Source: Oikopleura dioica (lineage: Eukaryota; Chordata; Appendicularia; Copelata; Oikopleuridae). From it: 64,000 nucleotides of DNA. A program made the position numbers and the translations under genes. Each line of letters starts with the position of its first letter. Position 1 is the first letter of the stretch. Below the pieces are notes generated by a model. It was not told the DNA's origin and made no database searches. It saw only the letters and a list, made by a program, of their open reading frames with translations. Location of the stretch: positions 3,782,001 to 3,846,000 of the forward strand of contig OU015569.1 in assembly GCA_907165135.1 (NCBI GenBank), in the 5' to 3' direction. Below are positions 10,353 through 22,638 of the stretch, piece by piece.

Positions 10353-12603
10353 ATTTCCCCACTCCCCGTTTTCGAATCCTGCCTCACCTCCCCGTGCAAA
10401 TTTCTTCCCAAACCAACCAATTGCGATCATTTGTACATTAACATCGGAATAAAATTGAAAAAAACTATATCCTAATGTCTTTTCTCTTGTAATAACTTTC
10501 CCATCGGAAACCAAATAAAATATACAAAAAAAATAAATATCGTCTTCACTGGCAAGATCTTTTCGCAGGAGTTAAAATCGATCTACGATCTTGCAAAGCA
10601 CCAAAATGCTCGAGTCAGAATGGCTCATGATCTCGGCGGAGAATCGATACTGGCATAATAATAATAAATATGCCGGCTATTTTTCACCCTTTTAGAAAAT
10701 AAAAATTTGTTTAGGTTGTTTCCTGTTTATCAGGAAACACACTTACTAATAGTAATAATTTAGTAAGAGGGAAAGAGTTAGCTTGGAAGAGTTACGAGCG
10801 CTTTGAGTACAGATTCTACTATTTGCTAAAAGGGGAAATGAGTTTTAGCGGCTGACCAATCGTCGGGGCTCTTTTTTGAAAACGAAAATAATTGATCCGC
10901 GACGGGTTATTTCGTCGTTTTTTCAGCGAGGACTGCGAAAAGCGGGAAAGAGTCAAGTGTAAGAAGTGAAGAGTGAAATCCAGAGAGTACACAAGTGCAC
11001 AAAAAGAAGAGAATAATAAAACCGGCGCCGCGGGGAGAGAGTGCGGAGAATCAGGAAACCTCCAAACATTCAGAGAACTGGAAATCAACAAGGATTCACG
11101 CAGCCCGACACATGTAATTCCTTCATAGAGCCTCTCCAGTTTCTTTTGGTAAGTAAATATCACAAAAATGACATTTTTCTCAAAAAAAAAATTGGGAATT
11201 AAACGAACTCGAACGAGTGAACTTGATTAGTAATTAGTTCCCGTACTGGGTGGCCACTATTTCTACACTAATAACTTCGAAAACGACTGATTGAACGGGC
11301 GAATTCCTTAAAACTCGCCAATGTCGATCTTGTCAATTGAGAATGTTGGCTTTCGTCAATGACTCTGCGTGAGAAAAGATCGCGCTTTATTCTGATTGAG
11401 AATAATGGGATCTTTAAATTCATGCTTTCCCAGAAAAGAAGAATTCGCTGAATTGATGGCCCTGGACGTAATCCCCGAGGGATGACTCCGTGACTTAGAG
11501 TTCGCTGTGAACTTTTTACAGCTCTGCAAACAGCGACTGACTCATCAGTCCTCTATTTTTTTAATGCGCATTGTTGTTGTTTTTTGTTATTGTCAATAAC
11601 TTATTGAGAGTCATTATTTGTTAATCTGCCAGTAACACTAATAAAAGTAAATCTGAGTAAATAAGAAAGTCTGATAATTATGATGTCAGATTGTTGACGC
11701 GGACGAGGGTGTAAATGAAAGAAATTGACATTTCGAAATCGATTCTACCTATGTTCGTTCGTGATGTAAGCCACTGTAAGAATGCAGTGGCGAGATACTC
11801 AAAGCATGAATATGGCCCATAACAAACTTCGTTTTCGCCGGCATGGGAAAGTAATTTAGGTGAATTCGGGAGCCTTTAATCATCTCTTTTACGGAATTTT
11901 TAACGCTCATTTTCGGAAAATCGTAATTTGCCGTCATCGCTCGCCTCCTTTCAGTATTGATTTTGGACCGGAAAAAAAGTGAGAACACTTCAATCACCAA
12001 AAATTTAGTTAGAAAAGGGCTAGTCTTTAAATATATCTCCGCTCATCTGTGAAATGCGCCTCTCTGGCAGATTCAGAAATAGCAACATTATTTATGAATA
12101 TTCACATACACCAAAAAGGCCGTCAATTTCCAATTGATTTTTATTTTTTTTTCTCATAAGGGCTAGACGTAAAGTTTCTCCAAAGTTATTTTTCGCTTGT
12201 TTTGCGTGAAGAGATCAATGCAGAAGGACACGATCGACGCTACAATTTATTGATTTATTGTTGGTAAATTTTCGTTAAACTTATTCGACTTCCGTTTTTT
12301 GTATTGACTGTTATGGGCAGAGTTGTTAACTCACGTGTCTGTCCATGTCTCAAGAAATAAATAGGGGCGCGAATTAGACGTCTAAAAATACGAGGAACTG
12401 GTCCTCGGCAGATATCAGTGCATTGAAAATCTACGAATTGCTGATTATTTCTCAAGTTTAAAGTGCGCCACCCTCAGAGTAGCTATAAGAAAATCGACAA
12501 GCTCTAGGAATAGAAATTATCAGAGAAAATAAAAGTTCTACTTTTGTCCATGGGAGGTACAACCCAACTAAACCAAAAATTTAGCTTTTATAATGCAGTC
12601 TTT
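10353..12603. other. 3' flank of CENP-A copy 1 and intergenic
   Basis: Similarity to the flank of copy 2 continues to about 10640. A perfect 9-bp hairpin TGTTTCCTG-TTTAT-CAGGAAACA lies at 10717-10739. Weak minus-strand frames at 10819-11163, 11749-12000 and 12255-12455 have no recognisable features. A strong donor (GGTAAGTAAAT at about 11149) might end a non-coding first exon of the next plus-strand gene, but this is speculative. Confidence 0.4.
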
Positions 12604-15600
12604 ATGAGCAAGTGGATCGTTGGCTTCCTTCTCCTGTCTGTAGCCCACTCACTGCGGCCCTGCTCCGAAATTGAGAACAACGAAAACTTTCGTCAAACGT
12701 AAGTCGAATTTTCACCCCTAGAAAAGGCTCTTTTGTTTGAAACAGCCTTTAATCTGAGCTAAAAGATTACATGCCAAAAAACAGCATCTATTTCAGAAGA
12801 TAGAATCTTAAATAACATACACTTTTTTGACAAACAATTTAGAGCTAGTAAAAGCAATAAATAAACATTTATGAATTATAAAGGAGAGTTTACCTGATAT
12901 AGTCCGAAGCGACCTAAATTATCGATTGCCGTGATGAAATGGACTTTACGCTGTCTTATTAATTCTATCTGTTTAGGACATGTCACTTGGAGACGTTTCT
13001 TTTCAAAGAAGGATCGGTTCTTGTAAATGGTACATCACTAGGTACGGGCTCGTTAACTTATCAAGCAATATTTTAATTAAAAACAATCTACGTACAATCG
13101 CGTTAATCAACGTAAATTTATCTATCACGAATATCTTCTGAGCCCCGAAAGAACCAAATACAACTTTCCAACTATCCGAATTTCCAGACCGACATGATCG
13201 ATCATTTCCCGATGTGAAATGGCTCACAGTTGGGGACACACTCGCCGTCAACAATGTGGACATCTGCAAAATAGATTTTGCGGAGGGCTCGTGCGACATC
13301 CGCTCCGTTCTTATGCTATATCATGGATTTTCTCAGTAAGCGAAAGACTCTTTCAATAATTTTCTAATTGAACTTTCCATCCTAGAGTAGCATCAGTATG
13401 TCTACGTTATGTTACATAATCTATCGCGACTTTTAAAGATTTAATATAGGCAGCAAGATGACGGCTTTCTCCAGCAAACCGTCCTTAATCACCCCTTCGT
13501 CATTGGTATTGATCCTCCAGCCTACTTGTCCGACAGTTCTTTCGAGACCTCGTATTCCTTGTGCGAGCCGGACTTTCTCAATGTTTCCAGAGCACTCTAC
13601 TCTGACAGCTTCAATACCATCAACCGCTCCGCCCTCCACAAAAACATTCCCTACGATTGTCTCGCTGATGACATTCCAGAAGAAAATTGCACAGCTATTT
13701 TCGACACAGTCAAAGAAAAATATTGTAAATGTGGTCCGGAACAACTTAGTGCTCCTAATACAGCATTGGTGATAACTAAGGTGAAGGGGATTTCTGCTTG
13801 ATTTTTGTTAATTAACCTTGATTTTTTGATTTTGTCAAGCTTCCATCATCCCAACGAATAATGAAAATATTTTTAGAAAGGAAAACTTAACTTCCTTGCT
13901 TTATTTTCCTCACTCACGACAGCTGATGTTCGTTATGAGGAAGACGGACTGCCAATTTTCAAGACTCCCGAAAACTACTTTCTGACCGATAGCGGCACCC
14001 TTCCGAAAGTCCCCAACTATTGGGAATGTAGCGAGCCATATTCGAAGCTTCAAATCTTTCAAAAAATATCCTCCGAGGATTTTTTCAGTAGAGCATACGA
14101 AACGATAGATCTAATTGGAAGCAAATACTCTTTGGATAAGAAATACAGAACTATTACAAGACCATCGACGCTGGTTATGAAAATCGAGACAAAAATTGAC
14201 GACAAAAAGTACACAGCTTCAAAATTGATCCAAATTGCTGACAGCGTTCACTTTCGTCCTAGCGATTTTTTTCCAGAAATATCGTTCCGTAAGTTTCGAG
14301 AATCTTCAGGAAATCTCTAAGCATCGGGCCTGGAATTTATAGTCCTGAACCGGACTTAGAACACCCGTCCAGCAGCCAGTGACTCTTATGACTAAACTTT
14401 TAGAATTCGTGGACGAGGATGAAAATAATTATTACTTCGACGTCGGTGTAACAATTGACATCCCGAGCAACTTTTATGACTTCCATGAGTCCCAGAATAA
14501 GATTGTTCAAATCTTCATTTATGCCTTCCAGCATTTGGAACTTCGTATTCTTGAAGTTTTTGTTCATGAAATCGGTTACTTGCCAGGGGAACCTACGAAA
14601 ACAAAGAAGGTACGTTGTCAGGAACGTTTACCTGCTATTTTTTTTATTAGATACCCATACCGAAGACCATCACTTTGAGCGGGAAAAGACGAACTATTGA
14701 TATGCTTGATGGTTACGTTTCGTTATCAGAAGAACCACTTCTCGATGACGATGGTATTCTTCTACAAGATGCAACCGAAGGAGTCAAATTTGCAGAAAAG
14801 TCAGAGCACTGTCATGTGAAACACGAGTTCTGCGACGCTGTTACTTACACACCATCAATGCCAAGTTTAGAGACTATATTCTCAACAGCTAGCTCTTCGA
14901 AACGCTTTGCAGATATTATAAGTATGGCATATGTGAATGATAACACTAGAATGACGGTCCAAACTGTCAAGGCTCCTTGCTGTCCAGATCACCAGTATGC
15001 CAAAGGTCACAAAACATTCGATTATCAATTTTATGGCAACAGCAAAATTTTTTATATTCGAAATCCTATAAAGATTCGATCTGAAAAGTGCTTTATGGTA
15101 TATTTTGTGACCAAAGTAAAGGTTTCAACTTGACGACAACGAGGACTCTCCGAATAGAGATGCATCAATTAACGTCGATGCTCTACAATAGGGACGAAGA
15201 AGATTACAGGATCGTGTTATATTTCTCCGCTTACGGCCATCCTCTTTCTCCAGAAAAAACATCAAATATCCCCTGTTTCGAGAAAACAATGAGGTAATAT
15301 TTTCTAAAAAATTTTATTTTTAAATCACTACCATAGCGCTGTTAAACATGAGTCTTATTTTCGACGCATTCGAGGAGAAAAATTTGGCCGTGAAATATAT
15401 GAAGGGGAAAACGCTCCTGATAGACACCTTACGGGAATTTACTGGGAAATCACTACAAGTGAAATATTCGATGTACATACGGCGATTGATGATTCCAATG
15501 GGACTCATTTAGACATGTGGCTTTGGATGGCGGTAGAATACAACACTAGCGACTCAAAGACGAAAGAGTCCGAATGCATAATGATCGACAAGGATACGAG

Positions 15601-16256
15601 TTCTGCCGGTTACGACATCAGCACTTTCGTAAACGAGCAAATCGCCGTCAACCGAAATAAATTTATCGTTCGCATAATCAATGTTGGATTGATCCTTCTA
15701 GTAATTGCAGTTGCTTTCTTGGCAGCGAATCTCTTGCAGCGAAAATGGCAAAAGCTGTGGAGAGATAGTAAGCCAACGCCAGCACAACTTACGCTCTACC
15801 CTGTCCGCGAACCATCGGATGATCTTTCTGAACCTAAATGGCCAACAGGGGATAGACCAACAGCCGAAACAACCGAACTGGGCGAACCGCTGAAGTAAGC
15901 ACATTTGTCAAGCATTTTTAAATAATTTTAGTTCTAGCTCGATATCTGACTCGCTCAAAGACGAGAATGACAATTTGCTGAACCGATATTTCCCAGCAGA
16001 GACGCCAGCAGAAAACACTTTCGACCAGCTACCCCTGATCGAATCCGACAACCCGGGATACAAGTTCAACCCACTACAAATGATCACCCCCAATCATCAA
16101 AAATCACAAGTACTTCAATCAGCTCCAACTCTTCAACCTCAAACTTCAATGCAACCTCCAATGCCGCTTCCATTCAACAGTGGCATGTCTGGTGGATACA
16201 AATCAATGGAAGCGATAGAGGCGATTCCATTTTCCATTGCAAACGAAGACGAATAA
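12604..16256 (+). CDS. Type I membrane protein with large cysteine-bearing ectodomain, unknown
   Basis: Ten exons keep frame: 12604-12698, 12977-13041, 13188-13335, 13450-13724, 13923-14288, 14380-14609, 14651-15005, 15089-15293, 15337-15894, 15932-16256, giving about 873 residues. The N terminus (MSKWIVGFLLLSVAHSLRPC) is a good signal peptide. The ectodomain of about 690 residues has scattered cysteines and no domain I recognise. One membrane helix (IINVGLILLVIAVAFLAANL) is followed by a basic stop-transfer and a ~175-residue Pro/Gln-rich cytosolic tail ending IANEDE. The intron 15006-15088 overlaps an alternative open frame, so that join is less sure. Likely a cell-surface receptor or adhesion protein by topology only. 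Confidence 0.7.
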
Positions 16257-16960
16257 ACAAAAAGACAAGTTTCTTTCAAATAGAATATGGTCCATATTAT
16301 ATGGAGAAAACCTTCAAAATTTAAAATAGCTATCTTACTGCCGTTCAGTAATTCCTGATGCTTCGATTATTATTTTAAGATCTTGAGCCCTGTACAAATA
16401 AAAATCACAGATCAATTAATATCCCCTGTTGAAATATAATAAGTTATGCAGACATGAGATTATATACCATCTAACTGTCTCCTGTCTGATGGAAAATTAT
16501 GTGTTGCATGCATTGAATTGAAATAAAAATCAATGATTAGGGAAATGATTAATTTTAAAGGGCGTTTATACGGGTGAAGAGGATCTGATTTGACGAGGAA
16601 AGACGATTTGATTTGCTTTTAACTGCTAAGAAGTGGTCAAATCCAGCCGTGTTTAGGAGAGTGCGAGCTTATCTCCTTCTCAACCGGGACAAGTCGGGTC
16701 GGGCCACTCGCCTGAGGCTAAATCCGTTGCGACGGAATCGCTTTTTCGTTACTTGCGCTTCGCTCGTTATTCGACAAAGCCATATTGGTTTTTTATTCCA
16801 CGGCACAATTTATCATGAGAGAAACCATTAGAATGAAACCTCCCATGAGAAGAGTCTCCAATCATCTCTCTCTTCGCTGGATCTATCAGGGACTCCGTTA
16901 AAGCAGTCGTACAGGAGGGGTTCTCCGCTTTGTGTTGGTGCTAAAAACTCGCAGTGGCAA
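16257..16960. other. Intergenic
   Basis: Contains the probable 3' UTR of the preceding gene. No convincing frame or RNA gene; a GC-rich patch at 16640-16760 has only short frames. Confidence 0.5.
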
Positions 16961-17613
16961 AGTACAGGCAGGTGTCAAGCTGTGCAAATAGGATGCAACG
17001 GGCCCACCGACACGCGTAGCCTGCTGCGATGTCCTGCAGAGACTGGTCCTTGCACCGATTTCGAGCAACGCTCGGTGTGAGATGGCTTCAAAATCAGCAA
17101 GCTAAGCCGAGGATAAGCTCAAAAGTGAAGTTTTAAAAGAATAAAAAATTGGAATTTCATAAAACCTTGGAGAGTAATTTTTTGCAGATATTAATTCTGA
17201 GACCGAAAATATATTTATCTGACCATAGCCTATGGTCCATAGCTCACCTAGCCTGCCCTTGACAAGAAAGCTCGGATACCAATTCGCTCGGAAACCTAGA
17301 TTCTTTATGAAGATGATTTTTGGGTTCATAATCGAAATCTCCGTAAAAAATAACCATAAAAGGCGAGATTTCATAAAATTTCAATTTTTATTCTTTTTTA
17401 TCTTAACTTTTAACCGGCTGAGCTTGATCCGATTTTGCAGCTCAGTCCCTCTCAAAGTTTGTGATAACTTTGGCTCAATTCATCTCACACCGAGCCTTGC
17501 TCAGTGTTGGTGCTAGGAGCAGTCTCTGCGGGACTTCGCAGTGGGTAGCACATGTCGGTGAACCCCTTGCATCCTATTTGCACAGCTTGACACCTTGCCT
17601 GTACCGTACCATC
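16961..17613. mobile_element. 650-bp long inverted-repeat (foldback) element
   Basis: The left arm begins GTACAGGCAGGTGTCAAGCT at about 16963 and the right arm ends with the complement (AGCTTGACACCTTGCCTGTAC) at about 17610. The arms stay similar for about 150 bp (GTGCAAATAGGATGCAA, CGGTGTGAGATG) and again further in (TTTCATAAAA next to an A/T tract). No protein is encoded and no clear target duplication was found. Confidence 0.7.
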
Positions 17614-19505
17614 ATTTTCATTTTGATATTGAACTTATATGAATGATGAATTGATAAAACACTTTTTAAAATATTTTTGATAAATCTATTCGAATTTTTT
17701 TTCTTCGTAATAAATATTCGTGCGACAGATAAACGATTACTGCATGGATTTTTGAAGTAATCGACTTAGAAAGAAGATCACGAGTAAATCCGAAATGACT
17801 CAATCATGCTTTTAACTAGTAAAAGACATCTTCGCATCAAACCCGGGATGAATTTAGCTCCGGTGGGAGCTCAGACGTGTCCCTCAGTCGAGTTGATGAA
17901 GTTAGTTGGAGTTTATTTATTTATAAAACCCAAGGCATAATCGCGTATTTTATCTCAAACTCATGTGTTATTTTGGGTTCTCAATGTCCTCTTGCAGCAA
18001 TACTGGTTTCAGAATCGATCTTGAAATTCACAAATTTTCGCTTTTGCGCTCAATCGGCGTAAATAAATTCACCAACCGAGAAAAAGCCCACAAGCTACGC
18101 CGAAGAACACACGACTTCGGCGAAAATCCTATCAGGAAAAAATTGAAAGCAAAGGAAAATGAGAATGATCAGAATTCTTTTTTGATTTCGAAAAAAAGAT
18201 GAACAAGAATACATCAGAAGAATCAAACAAAAGCAAGAATTCAAATAGGTCTTCATTCCTCAGGCAAAGCTTTTCGAATTGAAATCTAGGGTTAGGATTA
18301 GGGCTAGGGTTAGCCTGGCGAGACAAGTCAATTAACAAAGTGATAGATTGTTAAATTAGTGATTGCGCGACTGTCGCTGAAAATATTGTTAGGCTGAATG
18401 AAAAGTTTCGATTCTAGCCCTTTCAGCTCTCGGTAAGTCGTCAACACTCTCGTCTGGGTTCTTTCTGGAGGTTTAGACACGCGACGCCGCGGCCCTCGAA
18501 TGTCTCCAACATCTCAAGCTGCGGGCTTTCTCTGATTCAATTCAAAAGGCAAATCCCAGTCGACAAAAATATTAGAAACAGCCTTGACAGCGCATTAAGA
18601 GATAGCAATTATTTTTTTTATTTAATTATTTCTGACAATTGATCCCGATCCTACTCGTGGCAAGCACAGAGAAAGCAATATTATCAAAGCACCCATAAGG
18701 TAACTTTAACACATCTATTTTCCACAAAGTCGTGGATAATCGGGTTTCGTAAAAATGCTGTCCTTTTTCTGAAAAACCCTTCTGAATATATTTTTTAAGC
18801 CCGCAAAAGTGACTCAACGAATTTAACCTTCGTCTCGATACAGGAAAAGCTAAAAAGTACATTCGTCAACACAATAAATAATAAAATTGTTTTGAGCTTT
18901 TTGAGGCTTCACGCAGGACAACACGATGCTCACGAACTTCTTGGTTTTTTGAAGAGTTAAGAACCAGGTACAAACAGCTCCGTGAGACGGTAAACCGATT
19001 TGTAACGTTTTCGAAATCCAGACATGACGCGAACTCTATTGAGTTATTTTCTATCAGCGTCGTTTCTATTACGAAGTTGTTCGGAGACTCGATAGACGCA
19101 AATAGCATACCTTGTCTTACCGTTCTAATAATTCAATAACACTATGGGAAACATTTAAATTATATTATATGAATGATCTTCACCTTCTTTAGGTAACCTT
19201 CAGTCTTGTAATGGCAAATTAAATATTTTTGATTTTGTATTTGAAGCGCTGAGTGAATATCTAAGTGTTGTCAAATTCACTCAGATCATGGCGCCCTTTT
19301 TGTCTTTTAGTATTGGCGCAGTATATACAATTTTAACGCAAAAGTGCATTACCTCAGACCGCGCGGCTTCCCCTTATTTATTTCGACGATTATTTTATTC
19401 ATCACTGAGAGAGTCACATCGAGAGAATAACGCACTCAGAAAGGATGAAAGAAATATCTTACGGAAAATGTAACTTTGTCGCCTAGTGGCCAGCGGAGAA
19501 ACAAC
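17614..19505. other. Intergenic with telomere-like patch and a possible small minus-strand gene
   Basis: TTAGGG-like units sit at about 18287-18316. On the minus strand between 19053 and 18626 the frames MSGFRKRYKSVYRLTELF, KFVSIVLSCVKPQK and DVLKLPYGCFDNIAF could be parts of a small spliced gene, but I could not join them without an in-frame stop. Nothing else is supported. Confidence 0.3.
18287..18316. repeat. Degenerate telomere-like repeat
   Basis: Reads CTAGGGTTAGGATTAGGG followed by CTAGGGTTAG, about five TTAGGG-type units with single-base changes. It is internal, with genes on both sides. Confidence 0.7.
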
Positions 19506-22500
19506 ATGCTAGGATGTTCGAATGCTGTTTTGTTCGGGTAACTTTTCTGCCAAAGCTTATGATAAGCCGCTAATTTTAACATTGACAGGTGCTTGGTATT
19601 CCTCGCCGCTTTTATCGGCCTGTACTTCGTGATCGAAATTCAAGCCAAAAGTAAAATCGCTGAAGGTAGTACAGTGCATTTGTCTGATCTAATAAAATAA
19701 ACCAGTTCCCGATCCGCGCCCTCAAAATCCTCAAAATGCCGAAAATTTCTCAAGAATGGTTGAACTATTGAGGAATGAATGCCATGATAACAACGTTTGG
19801 GTATGTTGATGAGAACGCGTGCTTGGAAAAAAACGAAATTTTAGGCCGAAAATTTGGACAACAAAAAATGGTGTTCAACGAGCTGGGATCTGATTTTTGC
19901 TGGCCGCCGACAGAAGTTGAAAAAACCGCCACTATCAAGTGCCCAGGTAGAACAGTAATAAAGGAAGTGTGCTCAGTATACTGCACGTATGTATATAAGC
20001 GCGATTAGCGAGATTAATTTTCAATCTGCGTTTATGGCTCTAAGTGTAATTGAAAAATAACGAGCTAATTGATGAAAGAATTCAATTAACACCATTTCTG
20101 CTGATTGATTAAACGTTGTGTATTTGTACTGGAATATTATTATTTAATATTTATGACTTGTTCGTTCGTAAACCCTTATTAGCTACCTCAACACTCCCCA
20201 TTCCTGCGTATTTAGACGCATTGAAACATTTTGACACTTCAAAGAAACTCCAGCGCAAGTGCTACTACAATGCTACTACTGAAACGGCTGAATGGCAATC
20301 TTACAAGACAAAAGCAGAGCAACTTGCAGGTTTGGACTGAACTTGCTAAATCCTCAAGCGGATCGGCACTCGCGAAAAAAGCACTAGCTCCACAATCGCT
20401 TAGAACTTGACCTTTGAGTTAATAACTGATTTCAAGATGGTTTGTATGGCGCGCGGGTTCTCATACTTGGTAAATCGGGCAAAATATCTGCCAATCGTAC
20501 CGACTCTTCATTTGCACAAAATGAATGGTCTTTCAGTGATTTATATCTATCTAACATTTGCCAATTATCTGGTTATTGTTAAAAGAGTAACTAAACAATT
20601 TTTCGTCATATTCGTTATAAGTTTGATGCAATCTGAGAACAGCGACATGTTTGAGGAACAATAACTTTATAGCTAAAGTTCTCATATAACACTAATAGTT
20701 ACTCGGAAATTGATTAAGTTATTTGCTTAACTATTTTGGACTTTTAGAGTGTCTAACCGACGAGAAGTCACATTTATCCAAAAATATTATCAAGTAAGCG
20801 TTCCCTCTTGATGACTTCTAATTATTACACTCAGTATTGTGATAATAATGAACATCGTTGGCGCTTCAATATCATGTCTTGCCCTGGGACTATCGATAAT
20901 TATTCTGTCGTCTTTGGTAAGTTTCTCGAATATATTCAACGCAGCTATATTCAGCGCAAAATTCGCTCGACGCGCAATCACATCCACTGTAATTTATTTC
21001 TGGCCTGGATCTTCAACACCATTTTTAAATGTCTATTGTTTGTCCAAGGTAATTGTTTCACGATAAAGTAGTTGCTCAATTACTGTCGCAGGTAATAACT
21101 GGGCACATTTGTTGAACGGATGCGCGATTACAATACTCGCTGTTTACGGTTCAATAATTCAGATGTCCTGGGTAAGAGATATTAGCCAAGTGATAAAAAA
21201 TTAACTAAATAGACTCTGATCGAAGGAATACATCTACATCTGCTGCTCTCTATATCGCACTTTCCTAAGACGTGGTCTTTTAAATGCTTCATAACTTGCG
21301 CCATAATTTGCTATCTTTGATGTTTCGAAAAGACAATAGTTGACCCCATCCCAGCACAACTACTACCTCGCCATTCTAATGTCTCTTGGATGGGGAATCC
21401 CTATTCTTCTTGTCGTCGGCCAAATATGCCACGTGAGTGCTAATCAAGTTCTATTTCTCGACATTTTGACTAAGAATAAAATCATTGGCTTCGAAAACTG
21501 CTTTCCAGAAGGATCGTCTATCCGCTACTGGAATGAAATACCGATAATCGTGATGCTTACAATCAACTTCGAAATCTTTATTTTGATTATTTCGAAAATA
21601 TCTACCAAGGAATGATTCTAGTACGCCGAATTTCAGTCTCCAAAGAAAAGTTTATTGAAATCATAAAAAGTTAATACCAAACGGGGGTCAGCGACACGGC
21701 TCGCACTCATCCCCAACTTGTCCTGGAAACGCCACCCGTGGCACTGGCCGGACTGTTCCGACTCTTCGCCTGGCAAAAGCGACGCTAACACTTATTCCCG
21801 TTATGGGCATGCAAAACCTCCTCTTCATTCTGATACCATCTCAGGGCGTAGAAGATAGAACCATAGAAATCCGAAATTTGATAGAGCAGAGTCTTGAAGC
21901 CTACTCTGGAATTTTAGGTTAGATTATTGCCATTATTAACTGCTCCCAAAATTTTAAGTGGCTATAATTTACTGTTATCTGAACCACGAAGTTCAAGGCG
22001 AGATAGGGCGATATATTATGAACACGAGACTGAGGTGGGTCCTCCTTGATATCGTGCGAACATTGAGGAGATTTCTTTTTGTCATCGAATCTATTACAGA
22101 AAATAATCCTGGTCTGGGACGGTCAAAAATACGCCTGGTTTGGGACGGTCGGGCCATTTAAAGATCAAAGGCGCACGCCTGGGGGGTGCTTTTTAATATG
22201 AAAGTGGCGGCAGAGGCGAGAGCGAAAATAATCCTGGTTTGGGACGCTTTGGCTGATTAAGACCGTCCCAGACCAGGCGTATTTTCTGTAACTCGTCAAA
22301 TCATTAAAATTCAGATGGCTTATTTTCGAAGAAAGAAGAACAGGCGTCGAGCGATTTCGGCAACGTGTATCCCGCGTCTCGCAGGTTCACTGGAGAAATT
22401 TAAATCTTTGCAAATAATTCTCTTACAGGACGTTTCTGTCATACAGCCGAAGCGTAAATCGAGGAGAACGAGGTCAAAAAGATTATCAAAGAAAAACTCT

Positions 22501-22638
22501 AGGAAATGCTCAATTGGCGAAACCAGGAAATTAAGAGACGAGGCCTCTTCAACTCGCATTCTATCAAGCGATCGCGATGATTCTGAGGAAGTCATCAACA
22601 AAATTGACAATTATGACTTTGAAAGGATAGTGCTCTAA
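19506..22638 (+). CDS. Family B (secretin/calcitonin-type) G protein-coupled receptor
   Basis: Peptide-hormone receptor with seven membrane helices. Exons: 19506-19537, 19589-19665, 19706-19800, 19845-19946, 20216-20329, 20748-20793, 20835-20916, 20955-21048, 21092-21171, from 21213, up to 21432, 21475-21609, 21692-21917, 21959-22034, 22315-22384, 22429-22638. The hormone-binding domain shows WCSTSWD, CWPPTEVEKTATIKCP and RKCYYNATTETAEW. Family motifs follow: STRNHIHCNLFLAWIF (TM2), LIEGIHLHLLL (TM3), LGWGIP (TM4), LRLAKATLTLIPVMGM (TM6) and IIYCYLNHEVQGEI (TM7/helix 8). The CPDxxxxFD spacing and EVQ favour calcitonin/CGRP or PTH-type receptors. Odd points: a one-base frameshift in the T run 19894-19898, no canonical splice between TM3 and TM4, and a GA-AG intron at 21610-21691. 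Confidence 0.82.
22097..22288. mobile_element. 192-bp MITE in receptor intron, TA target duplication
   Basis: The inverted ends read CAGAAAATAATCCTGGTCTG on the left and the complement (CAGACCAGGCGTATTTTCTG) on the right, with GGGACGGTC just inside. TA flanks both sides (22095-22096, 22289-22290). It sits in the intron before the receptor C-terminal tail exon; without it the intron would be about 86 nt, close to the local norm. The motif CTGG(T/C)(T/C)TGGGACG recurs inside the element. Confidence 0.8.

Noticed and set aside
10717-10739. Perfect 9-bp stem-loop downstream of CENP-A copy 1, considered as a histone 3' end signal.
   Set aside because: Sequence does not fit the histone stem-loop consensus, lies ~365 nt after the stop codon and is not present behind copy 2.
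15006-15088. Reading straight through into GHKTFDYQFYGNSKIF in the unknown receptor.
   Set aside because: That frame stops at 15133, while an 83-nt GT-AG intron restores the long downstream frame.
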